A stretch of 64,000 nucleotides of DNA from Pyrocephalus nanus (Eukaryota; Chordata; Aves; Passeriformes; Tyrannidae). The notes under the pieces are model-generated. The model searched no databases and was not told the origin of the DNA. It saw nothing but the letters and a program-made list of their open reading frames with translations. The DNA is taken from contig CM076264.1 in NCBI GenBank assembly GCA_038380795.1, forward strand, positions 12,336,001 to 12,400,000, given 5' to 3'. The position numbers and the translations under genes are program-made. This document shows positions 30,401 to 42,564 of the stretch, piece by piece (positions within the stretch are counted from its first letter, which is position 1; every line of letters begins with the position of its first letter).

Positions 30401-33100
30401 TTCCTTTCAGATTTGAAATCCACAAGTTGAAGGAAATGAAAATATTTTGCCTGCTCATCAAGATCTATATTTCAAATGTGCATATTCAAATGTAGCCACT
30501 GAAATTCTCCATTTTGTGGTCGTGGTTTCAGAGGCTGAAATATTTAACATCTGTTAAGCTGAATGCAAGTTAAGCATTTGCACAGCTGTGGATCATGCCA
30601 TGTATGAAACTTGGGTATAACCTTGAAGAAAAGAGAGCAGATAATCTCCACTTAGCTGCATGAAAAAATCCTGTTTTCACAAGCCTTGTAGTGCATTTCT
30701 AAGTAAGTGTTGCTAAGCTGTTGGGTGTGTGGCTGTTCCTTGGACCCCTCTATAGATAGGTGACTTATCTGCTACCAAATACATCTATTAACCTTCATCT
30801 GATGGAATAACTAAATAATGTATTAAAAAGCTGTTTTACAAAGATCAGTATCTGTATAGGTTGGTTGCTTCATGTTCTGGTTTACTTGAACAGTGTTCGA
30901 TAATAGCAATGTGGTGTTACTTGTGGTTTATCTGAATGGGATTATCAGGGTTTTCCAGCAATTGCTTCTAGCTCTCTCAAAGATAAATGTGAGAAATGGA
31001 AAGCTGTGGAGAAGGGCTGGATGCAGATATGCAAACTCTTCAAACTCTGTGTAATAAATGGTAAGTGTGAATGTAAACGGTGCTGCTTTGAGCATAAGTA
31101 ACAAGGATTTGGGGGATGTTGCTGTGTGACAAGTATACTGAGTGTAGATATGGGAAAGCTTAAATAAATATTGTACAAGTAGTAACAGCAGTATCAGGAA
31201 AAAAATAGTTGTAGCACTTCATATTAGTGAGATTTCCTGACTATTTGGTAATGCATGGTAGAGTGACACAAAGAATCTAATTTTTCATTTGCTGCTAAAT
31301 TTCCTGAGGGTGGAAAAGCTGTATCATTGTTTTTTGCAAGTAATACTTTCATATCTGAAGCAATTGGTTAGGCTAGATGCTTCAGGGAGGCCCTGTTTGA
31401 TCCCTGATAGATGGGAACCAAACCATGGATACCACCAGAAATGAAATTAAGTGAAAATAAGCACCACTTACACAGCCAGGCACTGCACCTTAAGAAACTG
31501 TTGTGGGGATTCCAAGGATTGTGCAATCTCACTGTGCCTCATGGCTTTTGTTATCCAGGAGTTAAAGGCCTGAAGTCCCAAACTTGACTGCTGTTGGGGC
31601 CCCTGGAGGCAGGAAGAAGCCTTAGTCTAGCTGAGCACCTACTGTGTAGTTGAAACAGTGAAGTAACAAGTTCTATTCATGAATTTGCTGCTTTTGATTA
31701 TTATTGATTTAGCAGCACCCAGTGCCTCAGTAACTCAGTGACATGAAACAGGTAAGTGTGTGATACTCTGTTTACAGGCACATCTTGCTCTGTTACCCTT
31801 GTGGCCAAACACAAATCTTCCCTAGTCTTTTATCCCCTTCAAAAGCGGGAAAAGTAATTTTCTTAGTCTCAGTCTCCTGATCACCTCAGGAAATTTTCCA
31901 GAGCTGTACAATTTGCAGTAGAAGCTGCTTCTGATCATGCTGAAAAGGCAAACCTTGGCAAAGAAGGCAAGTGCAAGGACAGTTGGTCCAAGATCGGCTG
32001 ATGTTCAACAGACAGGTCAGACTCATCCACCCCTCTGTGTGCTTTTTCTTGTTTATAACTGTATGTGAATATTCCTGTAAATATTTTAAATCTTAGGGAT
32101 ACTTTTTTTTAAAATTGGTAAACAGGACACTAGTCATCAAGGGTTTTGCAAGACAGTTTAATCTTAAATCAGAAAGTTAGCCCCATCAGTTGGTGTTCTT
32201 AGCTTCTGGAAAGGATTCTAGAATAGAACCAAAAGTCTGTAGTACAAGTTGCAGATTTCCTTTGAAAGGAAATACATGTTCTATAAAAATGTTTTTCACA
32301 ATAGGTAAATAAAAATCATAAAGCTCAGAATAAATACATATTCTCAGTATATCAATAGCTAAGTTTGTACCTTCTGTATGCTAAATTACAAATGTTTCCT
32401 CAAATAACTTAGCAGTAGAGACTTGAAATACCACTTCTGCAGTCAGTCAAGTTCATAAAATGTGGTAAGCAGAGACAGTTCTTAGTTAAATTAAACGGGA
32501 AACATTTGATGCTTAATGGGGTCATAGCTAGAGTCTGCACTTCAAATGATTTTTTTTTTTCTTGTTACTGTTTTATTCCGCTTGACTGAGATGTCTGAGG
32601 CACAACTATGGCTTTCCCACTTTATTAAAAAAAAAAAAAAAATCTTTGAGCAGCCTTTCTAGTGGTGATTTTCTGTGGAATGCTATAGTATAACAAAAAG
32701 ATGCACCAGTCTGTAATGTCATCTGCAGTTCTAATGCAACTTCAGCTGTAAGCGATGGAGTCATAACTGTAAGTTCCCATGGCTTTAATGCCTCCACTTG
32801 ATTCCAGGAAATGCTGATTAATATTTCTCCCTTTCCTTCCCCAACAAGGCACCCAAACAAATATTTGTGCTTCCCTTTCCTCTCCTCTCCTATGACAGAA
32901 GATAATTTCTGAGGTTTAAATGTTTGTAATGGCAGGTATGAAGGCATGGATTTTCCATCAGAATACCTCCATCCACTGGAAGGGTTAGGTGATCTAATAA
33001 ATTTTCATCTCTACAAGGAGAGAGTTAGCTGCTATATCATTGCCATATTTTAAAAAGCAGGTGAGGAAAAGCAAGTAACATCAGTGTTTTCATACTGTTT
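24490..33100. other. Intergenic, 8.6 kb, no gene recognised
   Basis: AT-rich sequence with scattered short open frames on both strands, none recognisable. Simple features are a T-run near 29495-29508 and an A-run at about 32627-32641. I see no CR1, LTR or conserved domain here. Confidence 0.5.
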
Positions 33101-33102
33101 TA

Positions 33103-33880
33103 TAGAATCATACGATGGTTTGGAAGACACCATCCAGATCATCTGTTTCCAACCCCCCTGTGATGGGCAGGGACACCTTTCACTAGACTAGATTTCTCAG
33201 AGCCCCATCCCACCTGGCCTTGAATGCTTTTAGAAATGGGGAATCCCCAACTTCTCTGGAAAATGAAGAATTTTTTTTCCTTTAATCTAATCTAAACTTA
33301 CTCTCAGTTTAAAGCCATTCCTTGTTGTCCTATAGAACATGCCTTGTAAAAGGTTCCTCTCTAGCTTTCTTGTATAGGCTCCCTTTAGGTACTGAAAGCT
33401 GCTATAAGGTCTCACCGGAGCCTTCTCTTCCTCAGACTGAATATCCCCAGCTCTCTCAGGCTGTCTCCATAGGAGAGGTGCTGCAGTCCTCTGATCATCT
33501 TTGTGCTCTCCTCTGGACTGATCATCTTTGTGTTCTCCAGCCGGTCTTTCTTAGGTTGGAGATTCCAGAACTGGATGCCGCACTCCGAGTGGGTTCTCAC
33601 AAGAGAAGAGGGGAAGAATCACTTCCCTTGACCTGCTGGTCATGCTGCATTTGATGCAGCCCAGGACACAGTTTTCTGGACTGCGAGAGTATTTGGCAGC
33701 TTTTGTTGAGCTTCTTGTCCATGAACACCCCAAGTCCTTCTCTTTAGGACTGCTCTCAGTGCATTCTCTGCCCAGCCTCTGTTTGTGCTTGAGACTGCCC
33801 TGAGAAAGGTGCAGCCCCTTGCACTTGGCCTTGTTGAACTTTGTGGAGTTTGGACAGGCCCCCCTCTCAAGCCTGTTCTG
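33103..33880 (-). mobile_element. CR1 LINE 3' portion, minus orientation
   Basis: The plus strand begins 'tatagaatcatacgatggtt' and 'tggaagacaccatccagatc', the reverse complement of the CR1 3' terminus with its ATTCTATG-type end. It continues through 'ccccatcccacctggccttg', 'tctcaggctgtctccatagg' and 'tgcactccgagtgggttctc' style phrases to 'cccttgcacttggccttgtt' at about 33830. This is the same region as the copy at 14.7 kb in the opposite direction. ORF2 coding is broken into short frames. Confidence 0.9.
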
Positions 33881-33884
33881 TGGC

Positions 33885-36800
33885 TAAACCAGCAATATTC
33901 TTATTAACTTTTGTCCTTTAAGTGGCAACTTCCCTTAGTAACTCCAAGTGCGTGTTGAAATAGAATTTACTCCATTCCATGAACAATAGTTAGAATTTAC
34001 TTTTTTCAGCTATGTAAATTACCTCATCTTAAAAAACTTTTCCATCGTCGTTATAGGTGTAATGTTGCTTCAGTTGGTTGCATATTTTTTGTGGTTTTAT
34101 TGGTAAAAACTATTTCTGAGTAAATCTGTTGTACTCCTTATTTATGGCCGTGTCAAGTAATAGAAAATTGTGCTGGTTACAACTGCACCAGTATGTTCTT
34201 CATTCCAGCTGATCTCTTAGAAGAACATGATGTGCACAGGACTGATATTTAGTAATATTTAGTGAAGTTACAAACTTGTAGACAGAGAAAAGGACCCCCA
34301 AGTCATTATTTGCTGTATGTGATCAAAGGGCAAACTTAGATGTTAATGGAAGATAACCACCAAATAAGCTGTGTTTGAAAAAGTGTTATTGCACTAAGAA
34401 TTTTTTTGTCTGGGGGAAAATTCTCCAAGAGAAAGGGAAACAGTTAAATATTTGTCAGGTTTCATTCTGTTAGTAGAATTTCATCATTTCATAACTTTAA
34501 GCTTCACTTGAGTCATGCAGGCTTAAAGAAGCATAGGTAAATTAACAAAGGACTGGCACTTTGATGTATCACTACCACATGACAGCAATTGCCCTGTGTT
34601 GACAAATGTACAATAATTGATAGAGTGCTCTAGGGTATCTTTAATGTAGCAAAGCTGGAGAAGTTTGAATGCTGGCACCTGTTGCACTCAGATGACACTT
34701 TTTCTTTGGGGGTGTATTGCACTCTGTTAAAACATATCCATTGTATCTCATTTTCAGTACAAGTGACAGGGAAATAATCTATCCAGCTTTTGCATTCTTC
34801 TAAATGTGTTGCAGGATGAACTCAGCAGCTACATTCCTTCTGGTATTGGAGTTTTCACTTCAAGCCCCTTGAAGATGGTCTCTGACTTTGGGCACTGCAG
34901 TGCCACAGGTGAGCTTGGCAATGAAGGTCTGTGGCACAATAGCATGTGGAATAATTCCCTCTTTCCACTGTCAGCCATCTAAGGAGGCACTTGGCTGATA
35001 GGAAAATCCTATGTACCATCCTAGTGAAGGAAAGCAAGGATTTTGGTATGTAACAGTTGGCCAGCATGGTGTAAGAGTTGCCTTTTCAGTGGCTTGACTT
35101 GACTATTTCAGTCCTCAGCCAAGGAAATTACTCAGTAATTTCTAAAAGGCATCAGCTCAGATTTGCAGTATGATCATAGGCCAAATGAAGAAGTCTGTCT
35201 GACTCCTATGGTGAATGAACCTAAAATCTCTCACTCTCAGCAGTTAAGTAATTAATTGCCTCTTGAACACCTTCTCTCCTTGTGCTTTGGATGTTTCACA
35301 GGGCTTCAGAGTAGAGCTCTTGAAAAAGGGGTGTATAGGCACAGAGAAAAGTGAATGTAAGCTGTTCTATGCTAGATCTAGGAGGGAACCTACAGATATG
35401 AAGACCAGAGGAGACTCAGGTCTTGATGGAACAAAAAATGGACATAGGCTCCTTTTTCTGGGGCTGAGATATTTCAGCCATTTATTTGCTCAGACTGAGG
35501 CAGGAGTTTGTTTACTGTGGATTTATCTGTTTGATGTCCAAGCACTCTCACCTTTAAATGCTGTGTGTTTTCTGTGTGCCCTTCAGATGTCTCCAAGACT
35601 CTAGCTGAGATAAGTTCTTGACCTGAACCATAGGTCTGGAGATAGTTGTTGGCTTTTCAGGTGAGCTAACAAAAACAAGTGCTCCTAAATTTCTGAGGAA
35701 TGCAATAGCTGCTAGGCAGAGTTGCTAGCTATATTTTTGTGTCCTGTTAATTTGTTGATACCCCAGACAAGGTAGCAATAGAGTGACATGCAGCAGTGCA
35801 GTGGTGGAACAGGACTGAGGCAGACTAGGCAATGTAGAAATGGTATGGTGAGCCAGCACAAGGTTTCTGTACTGTTCAAAGTAAGTTTATTTTCTCTAAC
35901 CCAAAAATGAATGTGAAGAGAATAGGGAGAGAGGGCAAGAAATCCTGTGAGATGAAGAACAGGAGACCACAATTGCTACCTCTCAAACTACAAACCCCTG
36001 ATCTGAAGGGCCAATTAGAAAAAGCTGTTTGTTTCTGGACAGTAGCAGCTGCATCATAGTTGAAGATAAAACTGACTTTTCTGTAAAATCCCCTTTATCC
36101 ACTTTACAGGAATTTTTTAGGTTAATCCACTGTGTTTGCCTTCAGGTGTGATAGGTACATGCTTAGACTTTCTTTCCCAACATCCAGCAGCAGTGTGGTT
36201 TCCCAGCCAGAAAGGAGGTGATACTCAGTGCCATGCAACTTGCCAGCTTTTGTGTAGTAATGAACTTCACAGGGAGAAGCTGATGGTGGTTAAAAGTAAA
36301 GGAAAAACCAACCAACCACAACAAAAACAAATAAAAAAATGAGAAGTGGTGAATTCTTAGGTCAGATGCACAACTTTGAGAGCCAAAATTTGAAGGTGGG
36401 ACCTTCTCTTCAGCACAGGCCTAAAAAACATAGCTCAAGTATCTGTCTGGTCAGCATCGCCTGTGCAGGAAACTGAAAGGAGCTGGATTGTGAGATGTGC
36501 ATTATTGGCATACATATTCCCTTAGTTCTTGTTTTTCAACACATTAAAAAAAAAAAAAAAGTGCTGCTTTTAAAGCCAGAGTTTGAAGCTCCAAAATGCC
36601 TAATGTTGTAGGAATGTGACACCCAATACCTGCTCATGTATGGAGCAGTGATCTGAGACCCTGAGCTTCATCTTTGCAAAACTAAGGCATGTATCTCAGA
36701 TGCTGACCAGGTCTCAGGCCTGCAAGGAATGTCTAACCTGTAGAGCTGTGTGCTCATCCTTGGTTTTGCTGGGTAGTATTATTGTTAACACTAAATGCAA

Positions 36801-37350
36801 GCACTGAATTTGGGAGGGTGGTGACATTTAGCGGTGGACCAAATGAATGCTCAAGTTGTTGTTGTAGTGAGCAGTCCCCAAGGAAGTGCATGATTTCTCC
36901 TGCAGAAGCCATGATCAGAAAAGCTTGCAAAAGGGGAAAGGGTTATCTGTGGGAAGGGCTCATGCCCTGCTTGCTGCTGGGGGCAGGTGAGTCAGATGAT
37001 TTTGGCAATTCAAGGTATTTGCAAAGAGAACAGATGAGAAAAAGAATACGTTTTAGAAGGGAACAGTCACAGAGTTCACGTTCCTTCTAGGACAAGTTTG
37101 TATTGTTCTGCTAATATAAATCATTTCTTAAGAGGTCTGGGAACGAAGGCAGGCAAAAATGTTGACACCTAAGGATATTTGCCCAAAGTTTTTTCCTCAG
37201 AGGTTGTATCTATAAAACTGATTCTGATAAAGGAAAATGTTTGTGCATCTTTCAAAGTAGAAAATGACCTAGCAGTTAAACTGACTTTGATTTTTGTTAC
37301 TCACTCAATTAATTCTCTGTTGCAAGATTTTAGAAAGTTCTTTTGGAAAG
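33885..37350. other. Intergenic, no gene recognised
   Basis: AT-rich. Open frames of up to 113 codons (35263-35604, plus) show no family likeness. An A-run lies at about 36545-36560. Confidence 0.5.
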
Positions 37351-37356
37351 ATCAAC

Positions 37357-37520
37357 TGCAGTATTTACATAAGCTTTTTTGTCCTATTTGGTTGTTCCTT
37401 CTGCTTGGAGTAACTTGTCATGTTCTCATCAAAGGCTGTTTAAGATACACTTCAAGGGCTTCATTGTTCATAAAAGAGTTTAATCAGTTTGAAATACTAC
37501 ACCAATGAGACATGCTTATA
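37357..37520 (+). repeat. Diverged direct repeat copy 1 (partner at 38558)
   Basis: Shares with 38558-38720, in order, 'ctgcag', 'cttttttgtcctatttggtt' versus 'ctctttgtcttggttggct', 'cttcaagggctt', 'gagttta' and 'catgcttata' versus 'catgctcata'. Similarity is moderate, so this is an old repeat of unknown family. Confidence 0.4.
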
Positions 37521-37789
37521 TCCAACAGGAAAGGTAGCAAAAGGAGAGTGTGTCTTGTGTATATTCCCAGGAATGCTCTGTGTATATTGGTTTTCTGATG
37601 GTATAATTGTGTATGGGACAGGGCTCAGGAGATGAAAATTAATTTGACATTCTCGCGGCTTAGGAGATATTGTTCTGCATGAAAATCGAGTGTTTGAAAC
37701 CTAAGGTTTTTCCTTTTAGCATGATCAGGAAAGGAAAATTCTCTGGTGGTCAATGAATATAAAGCTTTAGTCTGAGACTGTGTGGTCGG

Positions 37790-37925
37790 GTGACAGGGCC
37801 AGCCCTGTCACTGACCAGCCACTTCACCCAATGCAAATTATGTGCCAAGCCTGTCCCAGGTTTGCTACCTGTAAAATAGGGATAGTAACTGACTGCCTTT
37901 TCCAAGTGCTTTCTGTCCTGGTTCA
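37790..37925 (+). mobile_element. MIR-like (CORE-SINE) relic, plus orientation
   Basis: 'ctgtcactgaccagccactt' followed by 'acctgtaaaatagggatagt' and 'aactgactgcc' follows the MIR 3' half, in which a 'gtgac..gcaagtcactt' phrase is followed by '.ctgtaaaatggggataata'. The match is degraded, as expected for a repeat older than the amniote radiation. Confidence 0.5.
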
Positions 37926-38557
37926 TCCCACACTGGAGGAAGGAGGAGGAGGAGGCCTCAAACCCCTCTGGGGAGGCTTGTGGAGTGAGCAAGCAGCTGT
38001 GGTACTTATTTGCCAGCTGGGGTAAAATCACAACACTTTCACATCTGTGAGGGAGAATGCAGCATAAATACTAGCTAGGAAAATAATCTTCACTCCCACA
38101 ACTGCTGCTGTCACAGTCCATCCTTGAAAATGCCATCTGTAGAAATGTGCAGATCTGCACCCAGGTTAAGGTTTCTGGCCTGTGCAAAGCAAAGATTTCC
38201 ACTAATCCTGTTTTGTCCTGGGGAGAAACATAGACCCTTTCTTTGCAGCAGGCTGCGTTCACTTGTGGAGACAATGGGCAATTATGGCTTTTGCTGTGGT
38301 GCTAAAGCAAATTTGAAATGTCGAACTATTTCCTTTTAGAGCTGGTATCTATTATTCATCTGAGTACAGCAGTTCTGAAATTTAAGATCTGTTCAGGGAG
38401 CACCTGGCTTTGACTCAAGAAATAATAAAGGAGAGGAAGAATAAAAAGAACGGTTTGTACAGTATATGGGGAGCAATGGTACTTTGAGATGCTTCAGTAG
38501 ACTTCTGTATCTTGAGTGCAGCCTTTTATGTTATTACCTTTGACTGCACTCATTTAG

Positions 38558-38720
38558 CTGCAGCCTCTAACTCTTTGTCTTGGTTGGCTATTCTTCTTGT
38601 TGAAAGGTTTTAGATTTTTTTTTTCCCCTGCATGAATTGTCTGGAATCAGCTTCAAGGGCTTATTGATCATGCTGGAGTTTACTTGCTTTGGAATAAGCC
38701 TCCAAAGAGGCATGCTCATA
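38558..38720 (+). repeat. Diverged direct repeat copy 2
   Basis: Partner of 37357-37520, offset about 1.2 kb. The MIR-like relic lies between the two copies. Confidence 0.4.
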
Positions 38721-38724
38721 AGGT

Positions 38725-40225
38725 GCTTCCTACAGCTTGTGGTCTATAGATCATAATGTTCTTTAATCTGCTTCCTCTGTAAACTTGCTATGGCCAGGTT
38801 TTACCCAGTCTGAGCTTGCTCCCACACCTTCAGTGAAGTGTGAGGATGCAGTGAACCCCATCCCTGTAGAACGTGACTGGAGAGCAAAGCTTGTTTTAAA
38901 AGGAGTTGTGCCAAGTTCCCCAAGATGTGTGAGTTTTGGAAACTATGCAAAAATGCCTCTTTCCTCTTAGTGATGTGCCAGTACTAAAATCAAATAAGTT
39001 CATGCTGGTTTTTTTTTCTTGCTAAAGAATATAGAAATACAAGTTTCTTCTCATCTCTTGTCTTTTGTTGAATTTTTGAGAGATTTCTTTAGCTTCACAA
39101 TTAAGACAAAGTTATTGGAGATTTAAAGAAATATGATATGCAGTGGTGGACCCCAACCTTGGAGTGGTGTAATTTTCTGTTAGAAGGAAAGTAGATTTTG
39201 AAGTAAATTTTCAGAGGCCAGTACATCCAAAATATAAACCTCAGAGCTGCAGTTCATAATGATGCCCTGGCTGTGCTGTGGTGGCAACTTTGTGCCATGG
39301 GGTGAGCAGACAGGGCTGAGGGTGGTGGAGAAACTGAAGACAATTTCACAGTGTAGAGCTGGAGGAGGACAAGCAGTGTGGCCCCTTGGGAAGAGTTCTG
39401 TGGTTGCTTTGCTTACAATGGACATGTATTTTACATGTTCAGTGTTGTTTGCTATTGAACTTCTAAAAGAAGGTATACTGACCTCATATGTGTGTATGAT
39501 AAAGGTAGTCAAACGAGAAATAATAACAATAGTATTTCTGTGGCATTATAATTTCTGGTATTGATGAGCAGTTTAGGAAGTCCAGTAAGCTGTGTCCTAA
39601 TTACCTTTTTACAATAGAATAAAGTTACTTGGGTTGTTTTAATTAACCAGAATTTTCATTACATAAATACATAAAAGGATACTGTATAGCAGTGAAGCAC
39701 CGATAACTCTGGGCATGCTGACTGACCTTGCAGCAATTCTATAAGCTGAAGGTCCTACTTCAGCTTTTGTTCTTTGGAAGTAACGTTTGGGCCTCTGAGG
39801 TGAAAATAATCAGTTCTTTGACTCATTTGTACTGAGTAAAGAAGGCGTGGGTAAATAACTCTGTTATGTGGCACTGCTGTGATCTTATCTGATGTGATAT
39901 ATCCAAGTGGCACATGCTGGATGGAAAAAAATGGTGCTGTAAGAGATGGGCTCACCCTTTTCCTGCTGTGGCTCATATCTTGTTACTGAAATACAGCATT
40001 CAGGGATTTTTTGATCTACAGGTTCCCTTTCCTTCCATTGTTTTACATCCTGAAGAAGACTAGCTGTTAATTGAAAAATGTCTTTAAATACCTCTGCTTC
40101 CTAAATATTTGAGTTTTTACTGATTACTACTTCACTGGTACTGAGCCTGTCCAGTCGGAATTCAGTAATTTCTATATCATTCTTAAAATTCAACTTCTTT
40201 GGCTAACCAGACCTGAGCTTTCAGG
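38725..40225. other. Intergenic, no gene recognised
   Basis: AT-rich. A pair of overlapping open frames on opposite strands (39180-39564) has no recognisable product. Confidence 0.5.
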
Positions 40226-40229
40226 GAGA

Positions 40230-40565
40230 CTTCACTGCTTGCTACAAATAACTGAGGAGGTTGTAGCAGCAAGGGAGTAGGTCACTTCTCCCAGGTAAAA
40301 AGTGATAGAATGAGAGGAAATGGCCTCAAGTTGCACTAGGGGGGATTTAGTTTGGATGCAAGGAAAAACTTCTTCACTGAAAGGATGGTCAGGCACTGGA
40401 ACAGGCTGCCCAGGGAAGTGGTAGAATCGCCATCCCTGGAAGTCTTCAAAAAACTGTGGATGTAGCACCAGGGGACACGGTTTAGATACAAATGCACCGG
40501 ATCTAAGTTAACACTTGGACTCAACGATCTTAGGTATTTTCTAGCCCTAATGATTCTATGATTTT
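40230..40565 (+). mobile_element. CR1 LINE 3' end, plus orientation
   Basis: Contains 'gagaggaaatggcctcaagt', 'aaaaacttcttcactgaaag', 'tcaggcactggaacaggctg', 'ccatccctggaagtcttcaa' and the terminus 'ctaatgattctatgatttta'. The 3' end is complete, the 5' side is truncated, as typical of CR1. The middle, after 'aaaaaactgtggatgtagca', is little altered. Confidence 0.9.
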
Positions 40566-40569
40566 ATTG

Positions 40570-42508
40570 CTGTCCTTGTGTTTACAGGTACATTAGTTTA
40601 AAACCTTTATGTTAATATCGTAGCTAGAAAGATGCAAGTTATTAATTGTGGTTTTTACAGTAATCGGACAGTTGACTTCATAGTTAAATTATAGAAGATT
40701 TAATTGATGAAAAATGCAACTATTTTCAGTAGCTCTTATAGAAAGGCAACTGTTTGATACCTTGTTCTTTTTCACAAATCAGAACATGAAGTTACATGTA
40801 AGATGGCCAGTGAGAGATTGGAAGTCCCACTGAGCTCTGGGTTGTTTCACATGTGCATTTCACAGATGGCAATAAGAGATTATGTGTAATCCTACAGTTA
40901 TCTTTTTCTTGCAGTAAGCAAGCCAATGGAGGGGAGGACTGTGTTTTTTTCCACTGATAATCAGTTCTTAAGTTTTCACAAATGCATAAAGTATCAGATA
41001 AGCATGAATCTAGTGTAGTGGGTATTTAGTTACACATAAATCTCCTTAATGCCTGTGCAATGGTCATATTGGTAGGAGGAAATTGCAAGAAGCAAAACCC
41101 TGTGACATCTGGAATTGTCCTTAAAGCCTCAACCTGGCCAAAGTGTCTCCGTAGTCTTTCACCTACATGGAAAATGAGTTAGCATATCACACAGGTATTA
41201 TAAGAGAGCAGAATCATGACTGAACTGTTTTAAGGTGAAGTGCAATTGTTGTGTGTCTACATCAACATTTGTGTGAGAGTTCTGACTTACCCAGTATAAA
41301 TCTTTATTCAGTCTTTCAAAGCATGTGATGCACATATGGAATTTGAGCAACCTTTGTGTTAAGGCATCAGAACAGATCATTTGCTTTGCATGTAGTAGCA
41401 CACTCATTAATGCAGCTTTGATTTCTCACTGTTTCTTTGCCATATGTTAATATATATTCAATAATCCCATCAGAAAGCGATCAGTATGTTTTGGGGGCCA
41501 GAGCCTTTGTACTTAAACAGGGTCACACAGAATAGCAAAGAATGTAGATTGAAAAGTGAAAGGTTTTGTTCTAGAAAACAGTATGTGAAATAGTATCTTT
41601 AATTATTTTTTTAAAGTGCATCAAAAGTCAGAGTACCACTAGCTGTAGTAAATCATCTGTTAGCACTGGAAGTAAATGGAACTGAATGTGACCTTCAGCT
41701 CTAGCATACAGACTGGTGAGAAAACATTATAATCAAATGAACACTTTTAGATTAAGAGTTTGAGATACTTTTTAAATTGCAATAAATCTTTTAAATTGAG
41801 ATCTTTACATATGAACTGTAACGTTTGATTAGTTTGGACTGTGAGGTCTGTTGGAATGTAAGAGCCTCATGAAGTTCAAGTGTAGGATTTTTGTGAGGTC
41901 AGAAACCTTTTTCTTCATAGTTCAAAGAGGGGAAAAAATATTGTTCCAAACACTTTGAAGACAAAAATGAAATTACAGCTAAAAATGCAGTTTTACTCAG
42001 TACACCTTTTTATATATTTTAAGTTAATATTAATTAAGCAATAATTTTATTTTCCTTGATCTTTCAAAAATTATCTTAACAATGTAATATTAGAAGACTT
42101 GTTTTGCTTAAAGAAATAAATCTTTATTGGGAAAGACCCAGATGTATCCTGCGGAACTTCTCCCAGGTGGAGGCTTTGTGGCTTGTTCTGTGTAGCTGCA
42201 GAGTAATACAATAGTTATTAACCTCTGAGAAATTGAGGTTATGATAATGGAAATGCTGACATGTCATCTGTAGAGCTACAAGGAGTGCTACTGTAACAGC
42301 AGGTTCTCATTTCACTGTGTGAATATTGGCCTTCAGATGCTCAGCTCCTTTTAAAAATCAGATTGAATTTATCATAGAAGAAACCTAGGGACAGGCAGCC
42401 CTTGAAATGAAATACTGGGATTATTCACAGAAGAGTTTTAATGTGGACAGTAGAGATGTGGGTTTCTTAACACTGGTAATTAGGGACTGTGAGTTATTTT
42501 TAAGGCTG
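40570..42508. other. Intergenic, no gene recognised
   Basis: AT-rich with only short open frames. Nothing recognisable. Confidence 0.5.
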
Positions 42509-42509
42509 G

Positions 42510-42560
42510 TTCACAGAATCATTTAGGTTGGGAATCATTCTTCCATCTCCAAGAGCATTC
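42510..42560 (-). mobile_element. Short CR1 3'-end fragment, minus orientation
   Basis: 'tcacagaatcatttaggttg' is the reverse complement of the CR1 3' terminus. The likeness fades after about 50 bases, so the copy is very short or its upstream part is replaced. Confidence 0.5.
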
Positions 42561-42564
42561 TCAG

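Noticed and set aside
33322..33870. Open frames of 60-110 codons on both strands
   Set aside because: They lie within the antisense CR1 copy.
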